Positions 59,254 to 64,000 of a DNA stretch of 64,000 nt are shown piece after piece. The stretch covers positions 291,996 to 355,995 of the forward strand of contig NKJC01000002.1 of assembly GCA_002256435.1 (NCBI GenBank), written 5' to 3'. The translations under genes were made by a program, and so were the position numbers. The DNA comes from Chitinophagaceae bacterium BSSC1 (lineage in GTDB: Bacteria; Bacteroidota; Bacteroidia; Chitinophagales; Chitinophagaceae). Below the pieces are notes generated by a model that saw only the letters and a program-made list of their open reading frames with translations, did not search any database and had not been told where the DNA came from. Each line of letters starts with the position of its first letter. Position 1 is the stretch's first letter.

Positions 59254-60534
59254 ATGGAAAAGAAGCGTTCGGTGGCCTTTCACACCCTTGGGTGCAAATT
59301 AAATTTCTCCGAGACCTCTACACTTTCTAGATTAATGGAAAATGGAGGTTTTGAGAAAAAGGACTTTTTTGAAGACCTGGCCGATGTGTATGTGATCAAT
59401 ACCTGCTCTGTTACAGACAATGCAGACAAAGAATGCCGCCAATTGGTGCGCAGGATTCAGCGCAAATCTCCGGAAAGCTTTGTTGTGATTACGGGTTGTT
59501 ATGCTCAGTTAAAGCCAAATGAAATTGCCAGTATTCCCGGTGTTGATTTGGTTCTTGGAGCTGGAGAAAAGTTTAATATTATTGAACATATTAGTCAATT
59601 GACCAAGGGAGATTCTGGCAAAGTCTGTTCCTGTGATATTGAAGAAGTGACTGGATTTAATGCTTCTTTTTCCATGAATGACCGCACCCGCTCCTTTTTG
59701 AAAGTACAGGATGGATGCGATTATAATTGTTCATTTTGCACCATACCCATGGCAAGAGGCAAGAGCCGAAGCGACAATGTAGCCAATGTAGTTAGCAATG
59801 CCCAGCAACTAGCAGCGGATGGGGTAAAAGAAATTGTACTCACAGGGGTAAACCTAGGAGATTTTGGGAAGGGGCCTAACGGCGATTTGAAATACGAAGA
59901 AAACTTTGAAACCCTGATTCGTGCCTTGGATAAAGTGGAAGGAATTGAGCGATATAGAATCTCATCTATTGAACCCAACCTACTCACCAACAGTATCATT
60001 GATTGGGTAGCTGAAAGTAAAAAATTCATGCCCCATTTTCATATTCCATTGCAAAGTGGCAGCAATGAAATTTTGAAACTAATGCGCAGAAGGTATAAAA
60101 GAGAATTGTACCAAGAACGTGTAGCAAGAATCAAGGAGCTCATGCCCCATTGTGCCATAGGTGTTGACGTAATTGTAGGATTCCCTGGAGAAACCAATGC
60201 CCATTTTCAGGAAACTTTTGAATTCTTACACGAGTTAGACGTTTCATATTTACATGTATTCACCTATTCAGAAAGGGATCAAACCAAGGCCTTGGAAATT
60301 GAACCAGTGATTCCCATACATGTGAGAAACGAACGCAACAAGGTCTTACGTAATTTATCTTATCAAAAGCTCCAATATTTTACTGAGCAGCATTATAAAA
60401 GTAATAGAAAGGTCTTGTTTGAGAAGTTTGAGAAAAACGGAATGATGGAAGGCTATACAGATAATTACTTAAGAATTATAACTCCTTACAGAGCAGAATG
60501 GGCCAACCAAGTAGTAGACTGGACCATTCAATAA
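59254..60534 (+). CDS. mtaB: tRNA t6A37 methylthiotransferase (radical SAM)
   Basis: FHTLGCKLNFSETSTL, NTCSVTDNADKECRQLVRR, DGCDYNCSFCTIPMARGKSRS, HIPLQSGSNEILKLMRRRY. Confidence 0.94.
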   Translation: MEKKRSVAFHTLGCKLNFSETSTLSRLMENGGFEKKDFFEDLADVYVINTCSVTDNADKECRQLVRRIQRKSPESFVVITGCYAQLKPNEIASIPGVDLVLGAGEKFNIIEHISQLTKGDSGKVCSCDIEEVTGFNASFSMNDRTRSFLKVQDGCDYNCSFCTIPMARGKSRSDNVANVVSNAQQLAADGVKEIVLTGVNLGDFGKGPNGDLKYEENFETLIRALDKVEGIERYRISSIEPNLLTNSIIDWVAESKKFMPHFHIPLQSGSNEILKLMRRRYKRELYQERVARIKELMPHCAIGVDVIVGFPGETNAHFQETFEFLHELDVSYLHVFTYSERDQTKALEIEPVIPIHVRNERNKVLRNLSYQKLQYFTEQHYKSNRKVLFEKFEKNGMMEGYTDNYLRIITPYRAEWANQVVDWTIQ

Positions 60535-61041
60535 TTAATACATAGGTTCCAAATATTCTGCAGGAAATTCTACCACCATTACCTGGCCCAAGCTTTCTAG
60601 TTTGACAAAGATTTTCTTTTTGGCATTCTTTAAAACTGTGCCTTCTTTGCCCATGAACACACCGTGTTTTACACAAACCTTGGTGGATTCTTCAAATCCT
60701 TCTTTTGCAATCAGTGAAATAATGGCTTCTTTTTCAGAAAGATAATGCTTGATCATATTGATCTCTTCATCACGGATTACCGCAGGCTTTCCTACATAAT
60801 GGACAAAATTGAGAATACCATCTACACTCAAAACCTTCACTTTGTCAATCAAATTAATGCGAACAAAGATGTAAGATTTAAATAAAGGTTCTTCTACTAC
60901 TTTCTTTCTATCGCTCCACTGTCTTTCAATCCTATTCAAAGGACACCAAGACTCAATGCCCCTTTTTATGAGTACTGAATCTATTTTCTTTTCCCATCTG
61001 GGTTTGGTGTACAAGGCATACCAATGCTTATCATTCTCCAT
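60535..61041 (-). CDS. UpxY-family NusG-like transcription antiterminator
   Basis: KHWYALYTKPRWEKKIDSVLIKRGIESWCPLNRIERQWSDRKKVVEEPLFKSYIFVRI; C-terminal KOW-like. Confidence 0.88.
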   Translation of the reverse strand: MENDKHWYALYTKPRWEKKIDSVLIKRGIESWCPLNRIERQWSDRKKVVEEPLFKSYIFVRINLIDKVKVLSVDGILNFVHYVGKPAVIRDEEINMIKHYLSEKEAIISLIAKEGFEESTKVCVKHGVFMGKEGTVLKNAKKKIFVKLESLGQVMVVEFPAEYLEPMY

Positions 61042-61069
61042 CTGCCAACAATCGTTTGTACTAGTTCAA

Positions 61070-63223
61070 TTATTTTAAAACCGTAGCAGTTTGTGGATGA
61101 ATCAGACTGCTGATCATCTTCACTGTCTCGTCAACATACATATCCGTTTTAATGGATTTTAACCAAGCTTGATATCTTTCACCTTTTACTTTATCTGGAT
61201 TCTTGTAAAACTTATCATAGTCTACTTTAATCACGTCAACAGCCATCTCTTCTTTAATCTTCAACAAGGAATTATTTTGATTAACCGTTGCTTTAATCTG
61301 CTTTTGCATGTCTTTGTATTTTTGCATATTCAGGTTAACCGGCATTTCCGAATTCTTGCTCAACCAAGAAAGGTTATCACGCAATAGATTCAAAGACTTG
61401 TTCTGAGCAATCTTCTCATTTTCGGTTTTAACTACAGAACTTAAATCGGCATTGTTCCAAGTATTGTATGGCACTTTGGTAATTTCATCCCAAGGCAAAG
61501 AAGCGGTATTGTCTTTTTCACGAATCTTGTAAAACTCGTATGCATCAGGTAACACCACATCTGGTGTAACCCCTTTTAATTGTACTGATCCACCATTGAT
61601 CCGATAGTATTTCTGGAAAGTCAATTTTACAGCACCATATTCTGTTCTGCCACTGCTAAAATCAATGGGTTTACCAAAGGGAACTGTTTTTTGAACTGTA
61701 CCCTTTCCATATGTAGAGCTACTACCAATAATAATTCCGCGTTTGTAATCTTGAATGGCTGCAGCAAAAATTTCACTAGCAGATGCGCTTAGTTCATTGA
61801 CCATTACAGCTAAAGGACCATCGTAAATGGCACCAGCATTTTTGTCATTCAAAGCACTTGACTTTCCTTCTTTGTCTCTTACTTGTACCACAGGACCTTG
61901 GTTGATAAATAGACCCACCATTTGTACCACTTCATACAAGGAACCACCACCATTATTTCGAATGTCTAAGACAATTCCTTTTACATTCTCCGCCTTCAAT
62001 TTTTCCACTTCTTTGGCAACGTCTTCTGAACAACGGTTACCATCTTCTCTTTCAAAATCGGCATAAAATTCAGGTAAATAAATGTATCCAATTTTGTCAG
62101 CGCCATTTTGAATTACAGCTCCCCTAACCAAGGCCTCGTCTAATGATACTTCTTCACGAATAATGGAAACTATTTTAATACTACCATCTAATTTTTTCAA
62201 AGTCAATCGCACTTCAGTGCCCTTATTTCCCCTGATTAATTTTACAGCGTCTTCTGTAGCAAAACCTGTTACGTCTACGGGTTCTTCTTTACCCTGGGCT
62301 ACTTTTACTATGACATCATTGGCAGCCACTTCACCAGTTTTCCAAGCAGCACCACCTGTTTGCACACTGGCAATTTTAATACCGGCATCGTCTTCACGCA
62401 ATTGTGCACCAATACCGTAGAACCTCCTGCTCATTTCTTCATCAAACGCCCTTTTTTCAATGGGAGGAAAATAATCTGTGTGTGGATCCATCAAATTAGT
62501 GATGGTATTTAAGAAGGCATTAAAACGTTGGTCTTCATTAAATGTACCCTTGATGCGATCATATTTTTTGTCCATGATTTTCATCACTTTCATCCTAGCT
62601 TCTCTTTCAAGCGCCGTATCGGCTTTAGCCACAAAATCCTTAGTGTCTTTGTTCTTTTCACGAACTTCTTGTAAGTCTACATAACGCTCCAAGGTTAAAA
62701 ACTTCAGCAATTTGCGGAATCGGTCTTTGCGTTCTTTCTCGTCTTTGGCAAAATCCATTTTATCTCCGTCTAAAACAGCAGTCTCTTCTGTTGTAAAATC
62801 AAAAGGCTGAGACAAAATCTCTTTGTACATGCCAATTAACTCTGGAATACGTTTGTCAAATACGGTGCTCACGGTTGGTGCAAAAAGAATAGCCGAACCA
62901 TGGATCTCGTCGTCAATGGTTGTTTCAAACTTTTTAAACTCTTTGATATCTGACTGTAAGAAAAGAATTTTTTCTCCGTCTAGATCGTTGAGGTATTTCT
63001 TATATACTTCCTTAGAAAAAGCATCATTAATTGGTTTAGGACTATAATGTTCTTGCTCTAATAATGACCCAATGGCCGCTACTAGTCTTTGTCTTAGGGT
63101 AATATTAATGTCAGACTTACCATATTCAATGCCTTTGAAGGCAAAGAACAGGGCAGCAAATAATACTATTGCGGATAACACAATGCCTTTACTACTCTTC
63201 ATAAATTGCTTAAATTTTTGCAT
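61070..63223 (-). CDS. C-terminal processing peptidase (Prc/Tsp, S41A)
   Basis: PDZ region, GIVLDIRNNGGGSLYEVVQMVGLFI, MVNELSASASEIFAAAIQDYKRGIIIGSSSTYGKGTVQ. ATG 63223 preferred over TTG 63235. Confidence 0.94.
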   Translation of the reverse strand: MQKFKQFMKSSKGIVLSAIVLFAALFFAFKGIEYGKSDINITLRQRLVAAIGSLLEQEHYSPKPINDAFSKEVYKKYLNDLDGEKILFLQSDIKEFKKFETTIDDEIHGSAILFAPTVSTVFDKRIPELIGMYKEILSQPFDFTTEETAVLDGDKMDFAKDEKERKDRFRKLLKFLTLERYVDLQEVREKNKDTKDFVAKADTALEREARMKVMKIMDKKYDRIKGTFNEDQRFNAFLNTITNLMDPHTDYFPPIEKRAFDEEMSRRFYGIGAQLREDDAGIKIASVQTGGAAWKTGEVAANDVIVKVAQGKEEPVDVTGFATEDAVKLIRGNKGTEVRLTLKKLDGSIKIVSIIREEVSLDEALVRGAVIQNGADKIGYIYLPEFYADFEREDGNRCSEDVAKEVEKLKAENVKGIVLDIRNNGGGSLYEVVQMVGLFINQGPVVQVRDKEGKSSALNDKNAGAIYDGPLAVMVNELSASASEIFAAAIQDYKRGIIIGSSSTYGKGTVQKTVPFGKPIDFSSGRTEYGAVKLTFQKYYRINGGSVQLKGVTPDVVLPDAYEFYKIREKDNTASLPWDEITKVPYNTWNNADLSSVVKTENEKIAQNKSLNLLRDNLSWLSKNSEMPVNLNMQKYKDMQKQIKATVNQNNSLLKIKEEMAVDVIKVDYDKFYKNPDKVKGERYQAWLKSIKTDMYVDETVKMISSLIHPQTATVLK

Positions 63224-63347
63224 GACTAGTTTCAAAAATAACTGAAAAACCCTTTTAGCCTTTACCTTTTATAGTAATTAACAAAGGTTTTTCCGGAAAG
63301 GTTTTAAAAAAAATCAAAAATGGCTTTCAACAAATGCCTAATTACCC

Positions 63348-63355
63348 TATTTTTG
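63348..63355 (+). promoter_or_regulatory. -7 promoter element TATTTTTG upstream of tRNA-His
   Basis: Matches TAnnTTTG. Confidence 0.4.
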
Positions 63356-63390
63356 CAATCCTTTGGAAACGGAAGTTCCCAAAAAACCCG

Positions 63391-63464
63391 GAGGGCGTAG
63401 CTCAGTAGGTTAGAGCGACAGTTTGTGGCACTGTAGGTCGTGGGTTCGAGACCCATCGTTCTCC
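63391..63464 (+). tRNA. tRNA-His (GTG anticodon)
   Basis: Cloverleaf: acceptor gagggcg/cgttctc, anticodon stem-loop acagt-ttGTGgc-actgt, T arm gtgggttcgagacccat; G-1 at 63390 facing C73; CCA not encoded. Confidence 0.95.
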
Positions 63465-63465
63465 C

Positions 63466-63499
63466 AAAACCCTATAAGGTTGTACTTATAGGGTTTTAT
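63466..63499 (+). terminator. Hairpin/terminator after tRNA-His
   Basis: Perfect 13-bp stem aaaaccctataag / cttatagggtttt with 6-nt loop. Confidence 0.7.
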
Positions 63500-63509
63500 A
63501 TTATAAGAC

Positions 63510-64000
63510 ATGTCTATAGCAATTTTATCTATCCCTATCATTTCGGCTTTTATTGGTTGGTTCACCAACTGGATTGCCATTAAGATGTTATTTCATCCCA
63601 AGGAGCCCAAATATATTCTGGGTATCAAGTTTCATGGAATCTTCCCTAAACGTCAAAAGCAATTTGCCGAAAAATTGGGCAAACTGGTTGCTGAAGAGTT
63701 ACTCAGCTTTGAGGATATTGAGAAAAAGCTCTCCAATCCAAAGAATATTGAACTGATGATGCCCTTTGTAGAAGGTCATATTGATCAATTCTTAAGGGTA
63801 CGACTTGCCCAAGAAATGCCCATGATCAGCATGTTTATTGGTGATAAGACCATTAATCAGTTGAAAGCTGTGTTTTTAAAAGAATTAGAAACCCTATTTC
63901 CTGAATTGATGGCTAATTACATGGGGAAATTACAAGCTGAATTAGACCTTGAGAAAATTGTAGTTGACAAGGTTAGTGGATTTTCTTCTGATAAATTAGA
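63510..64000 (+). CDS. DUF445-family membrane protein (truncated by window end)
   Basis: ATG 63510 opens MSIAILSIPIISAFIGWFTNWIAIKMLFHPKEPKYILGIKFHGIFPKRQKQFAEKLGKLV; missing from the ORF track because it runs off the end. Confidence 0.9.
   Translation, partial: MSIAILSIPIISAFIGWFTNWIAIKMLFHPKEPKYILGIKFHGIFPKRQKQFAEKLGKLVAEELLSFEDIEKKLSNPKNIELMMPFVEGHIDQFLRVRLAQEMPMISMFIGDKTINQLKAVFLKELETLFPELMANYMGKLQAELDLEKIVVDKVSGFSSDKL

Noticed and set aside
1-64000. CRISPR arrays, transposons, prophage or integrative element boundaries
   Set aside because: No spaced direct repeats, transposase/integrase motifs or attachment-site duplication seen; the tRNA-His at 63391 has no integrase beside it or visible duplicated 3' end.

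Overview
A 64-kb, AT-rich chromosomal window from a Bacteroidota bacterium. Protein style (UpxY, DUF6702, DUF2911, Prc with UpxY, MtaB) and TAnnTTTG-type -7 boxes suggest the Chitinophagaceae, though I could not confirm this with a search. It is mostly core and housekeeping content: ppk/ppx, panB, LytS/LytTR, an ALDH7-type dehydrogenase, tex, valS, ahcY, acyl-ACP desaturase, ubiD-like, pdxJ, glmM, cysteine desulfurase, mtaB, a Prc-type protease, tRNA-His and a DUF445 protein. I saw no CRISPR array, transposase, integrase, prophage or rRNA. The most notable signals are: (1) an ECF sigma factor overlapping a gene that encodes an inner-membrane TM, a ~150-aa Ser/Thr/Asn/Gln-rich linker and a C-terminal outer-membrane beta-barrel, i.e. 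a candidate dual-membrane-spanning anti-sigma factor, followed by a c-type cytochrome lipoprotein whose start codon sits in an inverted repeat; (2) a leaderless-peptide (cytosolic) protein-glutaminase-like protein coupled to an acyl-ACP desaturase, with an unusual start; (3) three 31-32-bp-phased dyads between a divergent Lrp-family gene and ahcY; (4) several cases where the TTG of a -7 promoter box masquerades as a start codon.
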